The notes: generated from the letters alone by a model not told the origin. Numbered from the stretch's first letter, positions 10,023-18,985 are shown. The stretch: 64,000 bases of DNA from Lewinellaceae bacterium (GCA_020636435.1 JACJXX010000001.1:620001-684000), one strand, 5' to 3'. Numbers and translations: made by a program.

Positions 10023-10436
10023 ATGAACTACTGGCTCATCAAATCCGAACCCGACGTATACAGCTACCAGGACCTGGTGGATCAAGGCACGGGCGTATGG
10101 GACGGCGTGCGCAACTACGCCGCCCGCAACCACCTGCGCGGCATGAAAAAGGGCGACCTCGTATTGTTCTACCACAGCCGGCAGGGGCTGGAAGTGGTGG
10201 GCATCTGCAAGGTCGTCAAAGAGGCCTATCCCGACCCCACGGCGGAGAAAGGCGACTGGTCTGCGGTGAACTTTAAGGCGGTGAAGCCGTTGAAAAAGCT
10301 GGTGCCGCTTAAAGCCATCAAAGCGGAGCCCAGCCTGCAGGAGATGCCGCTGGTGCGCATTGGGCGCTTGTCGGTCATGCCGGTGACGGAGGAGGAGTTC
10401 CGGAAGGTGCTGGAGATGGGGGAGACGAAGGGGTGA
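10023..10436 (+). CDS. EVE domain-containing protein (THYN1-like)
   Basis: This is a 137-aa single-domain protein from the ATG at 10023, which is preceded by an A-run. The pattern MNYWLIKSEPDVYSYQDL, GVWDGVRNYAARNHLR, MKKGDLVLFYHS and VVGICKVVKEAYPDPTA is the complete PUA-like EVE fold of the THYN1/YPO family. EVE domains are predicted readers of modified bases in DNA or RNA. It sits directly behind pgeF and is probably cotranscribed. A second EVE domain occurs in this window, fused to an McrB ATPase (45360-47306). Confidence 0.9.
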   Translation: MNYWLIKSEPDVYSYQDLVDQGTGVWDGVRNYAARNHLRGMKKGDLVLFYHSRQGLEVVGICKVVKEAYPDPTAEKGDWSAVNFKAVKPLKKLVPLKAIKAEPSLQEMPLVRIGRLSVMPVTEEEFRKVLEMGETKG

Positions 10437-10479
10437 AATGAAAAACTGCAAAACGGGAAACCGCAAAATTTAAAAGCCC

Positions 10480-12144
10480 TTACTGCCATACCACTGGCCT
10501 GGAAACCACCCCTTCCCGGCTCACAATCCGCAACCAATACAAGCCCGGTGGGCCGGGGCGCCGCAGCTCCAGGCGCGAAGCGGGGGTTATTCTCCCCTGC
10601 CCTACCCGCTGGCCGGCGGCGTTGAGCCATTCAAAGGCCTCGATTTCCCGGCCGGCGCCCAGCTCGACGTAGAGCATGCTGCCGGCAGGATTGGGAAATA
10701 GGCGGAGCGGAAGTGCTTCTTCCGGCTCATCCGCCTGCACGAGAACATTGCCACAAAGCCCGTTGTTGCTGAAGTCCCGGTCGAACTGATGATTGGGGCC
10801 GCCGGTAAAGAAACAGCGTTCCAGGGAAAAACTGGGGTTGGGGGTATCTGCCCACCGCCACTCGGTCAGTATGTCTTCTACCAGTACGGTTTCTCCGGGT
10901 AGCAAAGCCGCATTGTCCACCCGTTGAAAAAAACGGACTTCGGCACAGTTGAATCCACCTTGCCGCTTAGAGGCTACGATGAAAGAAGATACTTCTGAAT
11001 TCCCGTAGTTGGTTACTTCGATTCCGATCCGGACTTGGTAAGAGATCAGGTACATTCCCGGAGATTCTTCGTAGGGATTCTGCGACAGGAGCTCCAGCAT
11101 CTGCACATTGGATACGCCAATATCATTGTTTCCTGGCATTGTGAAAGAATTTAATTTTTCGACGTATCCCAATTGTAAGTTGTTATAATATACAGCCAAA
11201 GGTTCCAGTACATCTTCTCCTCCCCGGTAAAAAATGCCGTCTTTGTAAACCAGCTTTTTTATGGTCTTCTGATCCACCGATAGTTGGAGTAATTCCTCCC
11301 AACCCGTCTGAGTATCCAGGAAATGTATTGCTTCTCCCCACAAAAACACCTCTGCTTCTGTTCCAATGGCGAGGCCCTGCCAGTCCCCCGAGGGCAACGG
11401 TACAGATGACGAGCTTCCGGTATCCAGGTTGTAAAAATACAAGGTATCGGCAGTCAGGTAAAGCAGGTTTTCGGAGGCAACTGCCATGTCCAGCAATGGA
11501 TTTGAAGAAGGCGCCAGGAGCTCCTGCTGAATTTCCCCCTGCCAATTGGCGAGGAATAAACGGCGGTTTGTCAACAAAACAAGAGTAGTGTCCTGGGCTA
11601 AGAGTAGGTCCAGATAATACTCCCCGTGTTCCAGCGAATATGCTCGGGTAAAAAGGCTGTCCAATTGGGCGCTGAAGCCAAACAGATAATGCCCGGAAGT
11701 GGCCAGTATTGCCCCTCCGGGCAGTTCCAGGAGACGAACGGGGGGGCTGATGGGGTAATAAGCCATTTTCTGGTAGGCCAGGCGGTTGCCCAATATGTCA
11801 AAACGAGCCACTGCCAGCCCGTCTTCCTCTGTGCCATAATCGTCCGCCCTCTTCCAGTCTCCTCCGACTAATATATCGCCATTAGCGGCGAAAGCTACAT
11901 CATCGGTTTTGCAGTAGCCGCAGGCGTACGGCGCTGTTTTCCACAATAACTCCCCTTCCGGATTAAAGAAGGACAGTACCGGCGACCGGCACAACCATTC
12001 TGAACCTCCAACCGCTAGGCGGCCATTGGAAACGGCAATGTCGTTGACCCGGCCGTGTTGGCCTTGAAAGACATATTGGTAACCTCCCTGAGCGAAAAGA
12101 GAAGTGCTGAATGCGAAAAGGAGGAGTAAGGGTATGGAGCGCAT
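10480..12144 (-). CDS. Secreted protein with T9SS type A sorting domain, function unknown
   Basis: This encodes 554 aa with a clear signal peptide (MRSIPLLLLFAFSTSLFAQ). The central region consists of repeating strands that alternate narrative-style blades (GRLAVGGSEWLC, GDILVGGDWKRAD, GAILATSGHYLFGF), which suggests a beta-propeller, followed by a CARDB-like segment (EVTNYGNSEVSSFIVAS) around residues 370-450. The end carries a type A sorting domain (LRLFPNPAGSMLYVEL, GLYWLRIVSREG). It should be secreted by T9SS and either released or anchored. It converges with the EVE gene, with about 43 bp between the stops. No catalytic motif was seen. Confidence 0.8.
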   Translation of the reverse strand: MRSIPLLLLFAFSTSLFAQGGYQYVFQGQHGRVNDIAVSNGRLAVGGSEWLCRSPVLSFFNPEGELLWKTAPYACGYCKTDDVAFAANGDILVGGDWKRADDYGTEEDGLAVARFDILGNRLAYQKMAYYPISPPVRLLELPGGAILATSGHYLFGFSAQLDSLFTRAYSLEHGEYYLDLLLAQDTTLVLLTNRRLFLANWQGEIQQELLAPSSNPLLDMAVASENLLYLTADTLYFYNLDTGSSSSVPLPSGDWQGLAIGTEAEVFLWGEAIHFLDTQTGWEELLQLSVDQKTIKKLVYKDGIFYRGGEDVLEPLAVYYNNLQLGYVEKLNSFTMPGNNDIGVSNVQMLELLSQNPYEESPGMYLISYQVRIGIEVTNYGNSEVSSFIVASKRQGGFNCAEVRFFQRVDNAALLPGETVLVEDILTEWRWADTPNPSFSLERCFFTGGPNHQFDRDFSNNGLCGNVLVQADEPEEALPLRLFPNPAGSMLYVELGAGREIEAFEWLNAAGQRVGQGRITPASRLELRRPGPPGLYWLRIVSREGVVSRPVVWQ

Positions 12145-12335
12145 GGCAAGTTGGTTTCAGGTTCCTCATCAAAGTAAGCCATTTTATACGGCTGAATTGC
12201 AGGGGGGCTGACAAAGGAGAAGGTGGCCTGGCCAACAATGATGGTTTGTCGCCTGAATGACGGGAGGAGCGGGGCATAAAGGCTTCATCGCTGAATGGCC
12301 TGGATAAACCAACCGGACCGTTTGTTTGGGGTTAC

Positions 12336-12632
12336 TTACCAAACCGTTTTATGCCCGATGGCCGCCAGGATAGAACTGATTTTCACAAAATCCAGAGAAA
12401 CCGGCCCGGCTTCTTCACGAGCGAGTTTCCGGATTTCTTCTAGGTCGTCAGATAATTGTCCTAAAGTAAGTTTTTGGGGATCCCGGTAAGGATCGTACAG
12501 TTCATCCTTGTTAATGGACCAGTAATAGTCGACAGGTTCTATTTCGATCAGGTCTCCCTTTTGATTGCGGAGTTCCTTCAACAACTGGGTTAAAGCCTTT
12601 TCTATTTCGCTTACATTGACCTGTAGGCTCAT
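12336..12632 (-). CDS. Small cytoplasmic hypothetical protein
   Basis: This encodes 98 aa with no signal peptide or membrane segment. The N-terminal half is a predicted amphipathic helix (EIEKALTQLLKELRNQKGD), followed by acidic sequence with EPVDYYWSINKDELYDPY and a second helix (LSDDLEEIRKLAREE). It overlaps the upstream 68-aa gene by 4 bp (ATGA), so the two are translationally coupled. I do not recognise the family. The pairing of a small membrane protein with a soluble acidic one could be a regulatory or immunity-type pair, but nothing proves it. Confidence 0.6.
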   Translation of the reverse strand: MSLQVNVSEIEKALTQLLKELRNQKGDLIEIEPVDYYWSINKDELYDPYRDPQKLTLGQLSDDLEEIRKLAREEAGPVSLDFVKISSILAAIGHKTVW

Positions 12633-12835
12633 GTCAGTTTATTATTTTGATGATATTGTTGTAGTTCGCTACTTACTTGATCAATAATTTCCTCAATATT
12701 TTCAGAAGGCCCGGCTGAAAGGACAATAGACGTTGACAATTCATCTTCCACTGATTTTGTCAGAAGGAGAATTATTAGCAAGAAAAAGCCTGATATAACA
12801 AGAAATAAATCTTTTTTATCTAGGGTAAAATCCAT
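12629..12835 (-). CDS. Small single-pass membrane protein, unknown
   Basis: This encodes 68 aa. A charged N-terminus (MDFTLDKK) is followed by one strong hydrophobic helix, DLFLVISGFFLLIILLLTKS, then a Ser/Glu-rich soluble tail of about 40 residues. It is the first gene of a two-gene unit, its stop codon overlapping the start of the 98-aa gene. It lies upstream of neither ilvA nor a secreted gene in the same direction within 70 bp on its start side. No family is recognised. Confidence 0.6.
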   Translation of the reverse strand: MDFTLDKKDLFLVISGFFLLIILLLTKSVEDELSTSIVLSAGPSENIEEIIDQVSSELQQYHQNNKLT

Positions 12836-12907
12836 GATAAAAGGATTTAGGTGAATTTTTGGGATTACTTCGCTTTCAAAAATACAAATTTAAGTTTAAA
12901 AAAAAAG

Positions 12908-14185
12908 TCAAACCAACAAATCAAACAACATCTTCTGGTCGTTCAAAGTCTGATAATTAATCCGGTTTTCATCCATGCGCTGCAACAGTTCCTCGTAATC
13001 CTCCCGTTTCTGCACCTGTATACCCACCAGGGCAGGGCCGGCTTCCCGGTTGTGCTTTTTGGTGTACTCGAAATGCGTGATATCGTCGGACGGGCCGAGC
13101 ACGTTGTTGAGGAACTCGCGCAGGGCGCCGGCCCGCTGGGGGAAACGGATGATGAAGTAGTGCTTGAGGCCCTCGTAGAGCAGGGAGCGCTCCTTGATCT
13201 CCTCGGTGCGGGTGATGTCGTTGTTGCTGCCGCTGACCACGCAGGCGATGTTCTTGCCTTTGATCTGTTCTTTGTAGAAATCCAGGGCGGCCACGGTGAG
13301 GGCGCCGGCGGGCTCTACGACGATGCCTTCCTCGTTGTACAATTGCAGGATGGTGCTGCACACCTTGCCCTCGGGCACCAGGATCATATCGTCCACCACT
13401 TCCTGAGCGATGCGGAAGGTCAGGTCTCCTACCGTGCGCACGGCGGCGCCGTCGACGAAGCTGTCGATGTGCTGCAGGGTGACCGGCTCGCCGGCTTTGA
13501 GCGATTCGAACATGGCGGGGGCCCCTTCCGGCTCCACGCCGATGATGCGGGTGTTGGGGCTGAGCTGCTTGAAGTAGCTGCCCAGGCCAGAGATGAGGCC
13601 GCCGCCGCCTACCGCCACGAACACGTAATCCAGAGAACGGTCGCAGTCCTCCAGGATTTCCAGCCCTACGGTGCCCTGCCCTTCGATGATGCGTTCGTCG
13701 TTGAAGGGGTGAATGAAGACTTTCTTATTTTCCTCCGCATCTTTTTTCGCCTCGTGGTAGGCATCGTCGAAGGTATCGCCGAACAGCACCACATCCACCC
13801 ATTCCTTGCCAAAGAGCTTGACCTTTTTGACTTTTTGCCGGGGCGTCACGCTCGGCATATACACTTTGCCATGCACCTCCATTTTCTGGCAGGCGAAGGC
13901 CACCCCCTGGGCGTGGTTGCCGGCGCTGGCGCAGACCACCCCATTGGCGAGGTCCTTTCGCGTCATGGTGGCCATTTTGTTGTAGGCGCCGCGGATTTTG
14001 TAAGAGCGCACCACCTGCATATCCTCCCGCTTGAGGTAGAGGCGGCAGCCGTAAACTTCGGAAAGGTGGTAATTGAACATCAGAGGCGTCTGCTCGGCTA
14101 TGCCCTTGAGGCGCACCTTGGCCTTGTAGATGTTCTCGACGGTGACTAAGGGGCTCTTTCTGGAGGTTTGAGTGTTGGTATTCAT
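12908..14185 (-). CDS. ilvA: Threonine ammonia-lyase (threonine deaminase)
   Basis: This encodes 425 aa from the ATG at 14185 (MNTNTQTSRKSPLVTV); a further in-frame ATG at 14233 would add 16 atypical residues. It is a PLP-dependent fold-type II enzyme that converts L-threonine to 2-oxobutanoate, the first step toward isoleucine. Visible are the PLP lysine in SYKIRGAYNKM, ASAGNHAQGVAFACQ, the glycine-rich phosphate loop (VAVGGGGLISGLG) and the C-terminal PLP-side VSGSNND. A single ACT-like regulatory domain follows (YFIIRFPQRAGALREFLNN), the short form common in Bacteroidota. It lies downstream of ilvC in the same orientation, separated by 277 bp holding two hairpin repeats. Confidence 0.95.
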   Translation of the reverse strand: MNTNTQTSRKSPLVTVENIYKAKVRLKGIAEQTPLMFNYHLSEVYGCRLYLKREDMQVVRSYKIRGAYNKMATMTRKDLANGVVCASAGNHAQGVAFACQKMEVHGKVYMPSVTPRQKVKKVKLFGKEWVDVVLFGDTFDDAYHEAKKDAEENKKVFIHPFNDERIIEGQGTVGLEILEDCDRSLDYVFVAVGGGGLISGLGSYFKQLSPNTRIIGVEPEGAPAMFESLKAGEPVTLQHIDSFVDGAAVRTVGDLTFRIAQEVVDDMILVPEGKVCSTILQLYNEEGIVVEPAGALTVAALDFYKEQIKGKNIACVVSGSNNDITRTEEIKERSLLYEGLKHYFIIRFPQRAGALREFLNNVLGPSDDITHFEYTKKHNREAGPALVGIQVQKREDYEELLQRMDENRINYQTLNDQKMLFDLLV

Positions 14186-14237
14186 GGGATGGAAAATTAT
14201 ACCTGCAATCTCTTTGATTTCATGAATAGGCAATGGT

Positions 14238-14321
14238 GATGCTATGGATGCTCATTTTTTATGGCGGTGGCCATAAAAAACGGTGCTGCGCCCCTCTCGG
14301 GGCAGTAGATACTATGGATGC
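14238..14321 (+). repeat. Double-hairpin element, copy A
   Basis: Reading the plus strand, GATGCTATGGATGCT is followed by an 11-bp perfect hairpin (TTTTTTATGGC / GCCATAAAAAA, loop 4 nt), then GGTGCT, a GCCCC/GGGGC hairpin, and GATACTATGGATGC. The same architecture recurs at 14349-14429 (opposite strand), 29753-29816 and 60303-60372. The first stem has T on its left and A on its right, so it is not a canonical intrinsic terminator on either strand. Confidence 0.7.
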
Positions 14322-14348
14322 AACCATTCGGAAATCAAGCGTTTGACT

Positions 14349-14429
14349 GTATCCATAGCATCAATCAGCCCAACGGGCCGTAGCATCTTTCTTTGGCCAA
14401 AAGGCCAAAGAAGCAGCATCCATAGCATC
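14349..14429 (-). repeat. Double-hairpin element, copy B (inverted)
   Basis: On the minus strand the order is GATGCTATGGATGCT, hairpin (CTTTGGCC / GGCCAAAG), GATGCT, a short GGCCC/GGGC hairpin, then TTGATGCTATGGATAC. It lies tail to tail with copy A in the 277-bp ilvC-ilvA gap, giving a nested arrangement of four stems. It may stabilise or attenuate the ilvC-ilvA message; that role is inference. Confidence 0.7.
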
Positions 14430-14462
14430 GATAAACAATTCCTGATAGATCAAAAAACAAGC

Positions 14463-15527
14463 TTATTTCTCCACCGCCTCCGGCTGGTTCTCCGGCCTAA
14501 GGCTGCGCACAGTGCGGCCGGCACGCCACATTTCGCTCTCGCGCATTTCCTTCAGCTCGGCCTGCAGCTTTTCGCGGTAATCGGGCTGGCTGTTGGAATC
14601 GATGGAGCGCTGGGCCTCTTCGCCGGCGGCCACGCTGTTGTACAGTTCTTCGAAGACCGGGGCGACGGCGTCGCGAAACTTCTTCCACCAGTCCAATGCG
14701 CCGCGCTGGGCGGTGGTGGAGCAGTTGGCGTACATCCAGTCCATGCCGTTCTCTGCCACCAGGGGCATCAGGCTCTGGGTCAACTCCTCCACCGTTTCGT
14801 TGAAAGCCTCGGAAGGGCTGTGGCCGCGGCGGCGCAGCAGGTCGTACTGAGCGGCGAAAATGCCCTGAATGGCACCCATGAGGGTGCCCCGCTCGCCGGT
14901 CAGGTCGCTGTATACTTCTTTTTTGAAGGTCGTCTCAAAGAGGTAGCCGGAGCCAACGCCGATGCCAAGGGCAACGACGCGCTCGTGCGCCCGCCCGGTA
15001 GCGTCCTGGAAAATGGCGTAGCTGGAGTTCAGCCCTTTGCCCGCCAGGAACATGCGGCGCAAGCTGGTGCCCGACCCCTTGGGAGCGATGAGGATCACAT
15101 CGATATCCTTGGGCGGGACGATGCCGGTGCGTTCTTTATAGGTGATGCCGAAGCCGTGAGAGAAGTACAGGGCTTTGCCTGCCGTCAGGTGCGGCTTAAT
15201 GGTGGGCCACAGGGCGATTTGGGCAGCATCGGACAGCAGGTACTGGATGACCGTGCCCCGCTTCACTGCATCTTCGATCGGGAAGAGGGTTTCTCCCGGC
15301 ACCCACCCGTCGGCAACGGCCTTATCCCAGGTCTTGGAATCCCGGCGCTGGCCGACGATGACGTTGAAGCCGTTGTCCCGCAGGTTCAATGCCTGCCCGG
15401 GCCCCTGAACGCCGTATCCGATGACGGCGATGGCCTCTTCTTTCAATACCTGTTGCGCCTTTTCCAGAGGGAATTCTTCTCTGGTCACGACATTTTCTTC
15501 CAGTCCTCCAAAATTTAACTTTGCCAT
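14463..15527 (-). CDS. ilvC: Ketol-acid reductoisomerase
   Basis: This encodes 354 aa. The enzyme isomerises and reduces acetolactate or acetohydroxybutyrate with NAD(P)H in valine, leucine and isoleucine synthesis. The Rossmann motif is VIGYGVQGPGQALNLRDNG. The downstream QRRDSKTW segment supplies residues that set cofactor preference. KGSGTSLRRMF, SDLTGERGTLMG and EAFNETVEELTQ carry the Mg-binding acidic residues of the knotted domain. Length fits the short class. The end is Glu/Arg-rich. It is transcribed toward ilvA. A T9SS or regulatory gene does not intervene, so the pair is a partial branched-chain amino acid cluster; ilvD, ilvB and ilvN are not in the window. Confidence 0.95.
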   Translation of the reverse strand: MAKLNFGGLEENVVTREEFPLEKAQQVLKEEAIAVIGYGVQGPGQALNLRDNGFNVIVGQRRDSKTWDKAVADGWVPGETLFPIEDAVKRGTVIQYLLSDAAQIALWPTIKPHLTAGKALYFSHGFGITYKERTGIVPPKDIDVILIAPKGSGTSLRRMFLAGKGLNSSYAIFQDATGRAHERVVALGIGVGSGYLFETTFKKEVYSDLTGERGTLMGAIQGIFAAQYDLLRRRGHSPSEAFNETVEELTQSLMPLVAENGMDWMYANCSTTAQRGALDWWKKFRDAVAPVFEELYNSVAAGEEAQRSIDSNSQPDYREKLQAELKEMRESEMWRAGRTVRSLRPENQPEAVEK

Positions 15528-15903
15528 GTTTGATCGTTTTTGAATATGTTTTACAGGAATTCCGGCGCCAAAGCAAGTACGCCGGATATTCTATTGTGGA
15601 AATGCTTTCTTGCCAGGCGAATCAGCGAAGTAAACAACTTCTTCGGCAGGAAGGAAACGCCCTTCTTTCGAATTTTCACCTTTTTACAGCCTCAAAATGG
15701 AAAAAGGAACGGGTTAAATCCCTGGTTCGGTTAGGTATGAATGCCTTCAAAGGAAAACAAAGGGGTGAACTGCGGCGCGCATGCCTGGCGGAAAGGCTTT
15801 TTTCGCACCGCTTGCCTTCCGAATTTTTAAAGATAAGGCCCTGATTTCAATTCAGCCAACTTTTTTGGCGCTTTATCCGAAATCCAAGCGAGGCGCCAGC
15901 AAG
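15528..15903. other. Intergenic region upstream of ilvC
   Basis: About 375 bases between the trpB2 terminator and the ilvC start hold no convincing gene. The region should contain the ilvC promoter; I did not find an unambiguous TAnnTTTG box on the minus strand and see no leader peptide rich in branched-chain residues. Confidence 0.4.
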
Positions 15904-15949
15904 AAAGGCCGGCGCTCCGAAAATTTCGAATTTCGGAACGCCGGCCTTT
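15904..15949 (-). terminator. Rho-independent-type terminator of trpB2
   Basis: An inverted repeat of 19 bp (AAAGGCCGGCGCTCCGAAA at 15904-15922 and its near-perfect complement at 15931-15949, loop 8 nt) sits 11 bp past the trpB2 stop. A-residues on the left and T-residues on the right make it a plausible terminator on either strand. Extreme GC content in the stem supports a stable hairpin. Confidence 0.85.
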
Positions 15950-15959
15950 TCGCCGAAAA

Positions 15960-17324
15960 CTAATCGATCATGGGCGTATCGATCAGGGCCAGCGCCGCTT
16001 CGATCTCCGCGCTGGTGATCTCGTGCTTCACCAGGTTGCCGCTGAGGTAATTTTCGTAGGCGGCGAGGTCGAAATGGCCGTGACCGCAAAGGTGGATCAG
16101 TATGGTGCGGCTGACGCCTTCTTCCTTGCATTTCTCCGCTTCCCGGATGGCTGTGGCGATGGCGTGGTTGGTCTCCGGCGCCGGGATAATGCCTTCGGCG
16201 CGGGCAAATTTGATGCCGGCCTCGAAGCATTCCACCTGGTCGTGCGCCACCGCCTCGATGAGCTTGTCTCTCAGCAGTTGGCTGACCACCACTCCGGCGC
16301 CGTGATAGCGCAGGCCGCCGGCGTGAATGGGCGCCGGCACGAAGGTGTGGCCCAGCGTGTACATGGGCAACAGGGGCGTCATGCCTACCGTATCGCCAAA
16401 ATCGTAGCGGAAAACGCCTCGGGTCAGCTTGGGGCAGGAAGACGGTTCGCTGGCGATGCAACGGATGTTGCGGCCCTCTTCCAGGTTGAGGCGCAGGAAA
16501 GGGAAGCTGATGCCGGCGAAGTTGGAGCCCCCGCCGAAGGGCGCCACGACGATATCCGGCAGGTCCCCCGCCTTTTCCATCTGGATAACCGCCTCCTGGC
16601 CGATGACCGTTTGGTGCATCAACACGTGGTTGAGCACGCTGCCCAGGGCATACTTGGTATTGTCGTCGGTAGCCGCCCGCTCCACCGCCTCGGAGATGGC
16701 GATGCCGAGGCTGCCGGGAGAGTCGGGGTTTTCCGCCAGGATCTGGCGGCCCGCCTGGGTCCGGTTGGAGGGGGAAGCGTGAACGGTGGCGCCCCAGGTA
16801 TTCATCATGATCTTGCGGTAGGGCTTCTGGTCGTAGCTGATCTTTACCATATACACCTCGCACTCGATGCCGAAGTGCTGGCAGGCGAAGCTCAGGGCGC
16901 TGCCCCATTGCCCGGCGCCGGTCTCGGTGGTGATGCGCTTCACGCCCTCCTGCTTGTTGTAATAGGCCTGGGCGATGGCGGTATTGGGCTTATGGGAGCC
17001 GGAGGGGCTCACCCCCTCGTATTTGTAGTAAATCTTTGCGGGCGTGTCCAACGCCTTTTCCAGCTCGAAAGCCCGGAACATGGGCGTCGGGCGCCAGAGT
17101 TTATAGGCGTCGCGCACCTCCTCTGGAATGTCGATCCACTTCTCGGTGGCCACCTCCTGTTTGATGAGTTCCATGGGGAAGAGGGGCGCCAGGGCTTCCG
17201 GCCCGATCGGCTCTTTGGTGCCCGGATGCAGCGGCGGAAGCGGCTTATTGGGCATATCGTGGACGATGTTGTACCACTTTTCCGGTATTTCTTTCTCGGC
17301 GAGCAGGATTTTGCGGTTTTTCAT
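15960..17324 (-). CDS. TrpB-like PLP-dependent enzyme (TrpB2-type tryptophan synthase beta)
   Basis: This encodes 454 aa. It belongs to the TrpB2 branch: a longer N-terminal extension (MPNKPLPPLHPGTKEPIGPE), the PLP lysine within SGSHKPNTAIAQAYYNKQEG, TTETGAGQWGSALSFACQHFG, and the phosphate-binding APFGGGSNFAG. TrpB2 proteins convert indole and serine to tryptophan, or act as indole salvage enzymes, usually without a tight TrpA partner; no trpA is nearby. It is the first gene of the minus-strand run trpB2-ilvC-ilvA, though its terminator suggests separate transcription. It is cytoplasmic. Confidence 0.9.
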   Translation of the reverse strand: MKNRKILLAEKEIPEKWYNIVHDMPNKPLPPLHPGTKEPIGPEALAPLFPMELIKQEVATEKWIDIPEEVRDAYKLWRPTPMFRAFELEKALDTPAKIYYKYEGVSPSGSHKPNTAIAQAYYNKQEGVKRITTETGAGQWGSALSFACQHFGIECEVYMVKISYDQKPYRKIMMNTWGATVHASPSNRTQAGRQILAENPDSPGSLGIAISEAVERAATDDNTKYALGSVLNHVLMHQTVIGQEAVIQMEKAGDLPDIVVAPFGGGSNFAGISFPFLRLNLEEGRNIRCIASEPSSCPKLTRGVFRYDFGDTVGMTPLLPMYTLGHTFVPAPIHAGGLRYHGAGVVVSQLLRDKLIEAVAHDQVECFEAGIKFARAEGIIPAPETNHAIATAIREAEKCKEEGVSRTILIHLCGHGHFDLAAYENYLSGNLVKHEITSAEIEAALALIDTPMID

Positions 17325-17411
17325 AGTGCCATTTGAGTTTAAAAAATGGTTAGGAAATACCGGATTAAGGTAGTTTTTTTTGTTGGGATTTGAAGATGAA
17401 GAAGGGTATAA

Positions 17412-17447
17412 ATACGAATTGCCGGCCTAAAAAAATTCGTATCTTTA
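17412..17447 (+). promoter_or_regulatory. Promoter with overlapping 9-bp inverted repeat (operator-like)
   Basis: TTG (17419-17421) and TATCTTTA (17440-17447) are separated by 18 bp, close to the Bacteroidota -33/-7 layout. A perfect inverted repeat, ATACGAATT at 17412-17420 and AATTCGTAT at 17434-17442, overlaps both boxes with a 13-nt spacer. The ATG at 17453 lies five bases after the -7 box, so the transcript would be leaderless or nearly so. An operator for a dimeric repressor is a reasonable inference. Confidence 0.45.
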
Positions 17448-17452
17448 CCTCT

Positions 17453-18985
17453 ATGAAGTACCCCATCGGCATACAGGATTTCAGAAAGTTGCGCGAAGGC
17501 GGCTATGTCTACGTAGATAAGACCGAATATATCTCCCGCATCCTCAATAGTGGGAATTATTACTTTCTGTCCCGCCCTCGGCGTTTCGGCAAGTCGTTGC
17601 TACTCTCAACGATGAAAGAGTTGTATTCAGGCAGCCGCGAGCTATTTAAAGGGCTGTGGGTAGAAGGCCATTGGAATTGGGAGCAGCGTAATCCGGTGAT
17701 TTGGTTAAAATTCAGCAGCCAGGGGGTAAGGACACTGGGGTTGGCGCCTGCGATCGGCAAAATGCTGGAAGAGTCGGCTGAAGGCTTGGGGATCACGCTT
17801 CAGGAAGCGCCTTATGACCTGAAGTTTAAAGAGCTGATCAAGAAGGCTGCCCATACGCGCAAAGCCGTGCTGCTCATAGACGAGTACGACAAGCCCATCA
17901 TCGACAATCTCGACGACATCGAACAAGCGGAAGCCAACCGGCAGGTGCTCAAAAACCTGTACTCTGTCCTCAAAGACAGCGACCCCTACCTGGAGTTGGC
18001 CTTCATTACAGGAGTGTCCGCTTTTTCCAAGGTGAGCATTTTTTCGGACCTGAACAACCTCTACAATTTGTCGCTTACTGACCTGGCGGAAAAGCTGGTG
18101 GGCATCACTCAGGAGGAAATGGAAGCCTACTTCGAAGAGCCGCTGCAACAAGCCGCTGAGAAGAACAAGCTTACTTTGAATGAACTGTTCGATAAAGTCA
18201 AACGCTGGTACAACGGCTACTCCTGGACGGGCGAAAGCAAAGTATACAATCCATTTTCCCTGCTCAGCTTCCTCTCTGGCAAGCAGTTTCAAACCTTCTG
18301 GTTTGAGACGGGCACCCCCACCTTCCTGGTGAAGGAAATGAAAAAGCAGAAGTACTACAACGTCAAAGAATTGCAGGTATCCCAAAGCAAACTGTCTGCT
18401 TTCGATTTTACCCGCCTGGACCCCATCAGCGTATTGTTCCAAACCGGCTACCTGACCGTCATTCACTACGAAGCTGAAGACGGGCTCTACACGCTCGACT
18501 ATCCCAACATGGAGGTGCGCAAATCGATGGAGCAAAACCTGTTGACAGAATATCTTGACTATCCCCTTGACGACCCGCTCGTCAAGGTCGTCAACTTGCG
18601 CAATGCACTTATGAAAAAGGATATAAACGAGGTCATCGAGATCATTAACGCCACTTTTGCTTCTATCCCTTATGACCTCTGGCAAAAGGAAAACGAACAT
18701 TTTTTCCATGCGCTTATCCACCTGGCCTTCTCCCTGCTGGGTACTTATATCCAATCGGAAGCACACACGGCCAGGGGCCGGTGCGATGCCCTTGTACAAA
18801 CCGAGCAATACCTCTACGCCTTCGAGTTCAAGCTCGACAAAACGGCCGAAGAAGCCCTACAGCAAATCGAGGAAAAGGGCTATCTGGAACCATACGCCGA
18901 TTCGCCAAAAGAAAAGATTGCTGTTGGCATCAATTTTTCTTCGGAGGAGAAAAAAGTGACGGACTGGCTAGTGCATGAATTTTAA
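17453..18985 (+). CDS. AAA-ATPase-like / PD-(D/E)XK nuclease-like protein
   Basis: This encodes 510 aa, starting at the ATG at 17453 (MKYPIGIQDFRKLREGGY), the standard opening of the family. The N-terminal two thirds is the AAA-ATPase_like domain, with Walker A variant SRPRRFGKSLLLST, Walker B KAVLLIDEYDKPI and a Ser/Phe-rich sensor region (ITGVSAFSKVSIFSDLNN). The C-terminus is a PD-(D/E)XK domain: RCDALVQTEQYLYAFEFKLD and KIAVGINFSSEEK. This family is often present in many copies in Bacteroidota and is AT-neutral here. Cellular role is unknown; defence or mobile-DNA processing has been suggested for relatives. It is divergent from trpB2. Confidence 0.9.
   Translation: MKYPIGIQDFRKLREGGYVYVDKTEYISRILNSGNYYFLSRPRRFGKSLLLSTMKELYSGSRELFKGLWVEGHWNWEQRNPVIWLKFSSQGVRTLGLAPAIGKMLEESAEGLGITLQEAPYDLKFKELIKKAAHTRKAVLLIDEYDKPIIDNLDDIEQAEANRQVLKNLYSVLKDSDPYLELAFITGVSAFSKVSIFSDLNNLYNLSLTDLAEKLVGITQEEMEAYFEEPLQQAAEKNKLTLNELFDKVKRWYNGYSWTGESKVYNPFSLLSFLSGKQFQTFWFETGTPTFLVKEMKKQKYYNVKELQVSQSKLSAFDFTRLDPISVLFQTGYLTVIHYEAEDGLYTLDYPNMEVRKSMEQNLLTEYLDYPLDDPLVKVVNLRNALMKKDINEVIEIINATFASIPYDLWQKENEHFFHALIHLAFSLLGTYIQSEAHTARGRCDALVQTEQYLYAFEFKLDKTAEEALQQIEEKGYLEPYADSPKEKIAVGINFSSEEKKVTDWLVHEF

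Noticed and set aside
12851..14149. A 432-codon open frame antisense to ilvA
   Set aside because: ilvA is unmistakable on the other strand; the antisense frame is a by-product of codon bias. The same holds for long antisense frames over ilvC (14283-15518), trpB2 (16023-17336) and the GT-C-like gene (20464-21795).
14255..14280. Intrinsic terminator for ilvC
   Set aside because: The stem is perfect, but its T-run is on the 5' side and its A-run on the 3' side on both strands, so no U-tract follows the hairpin.
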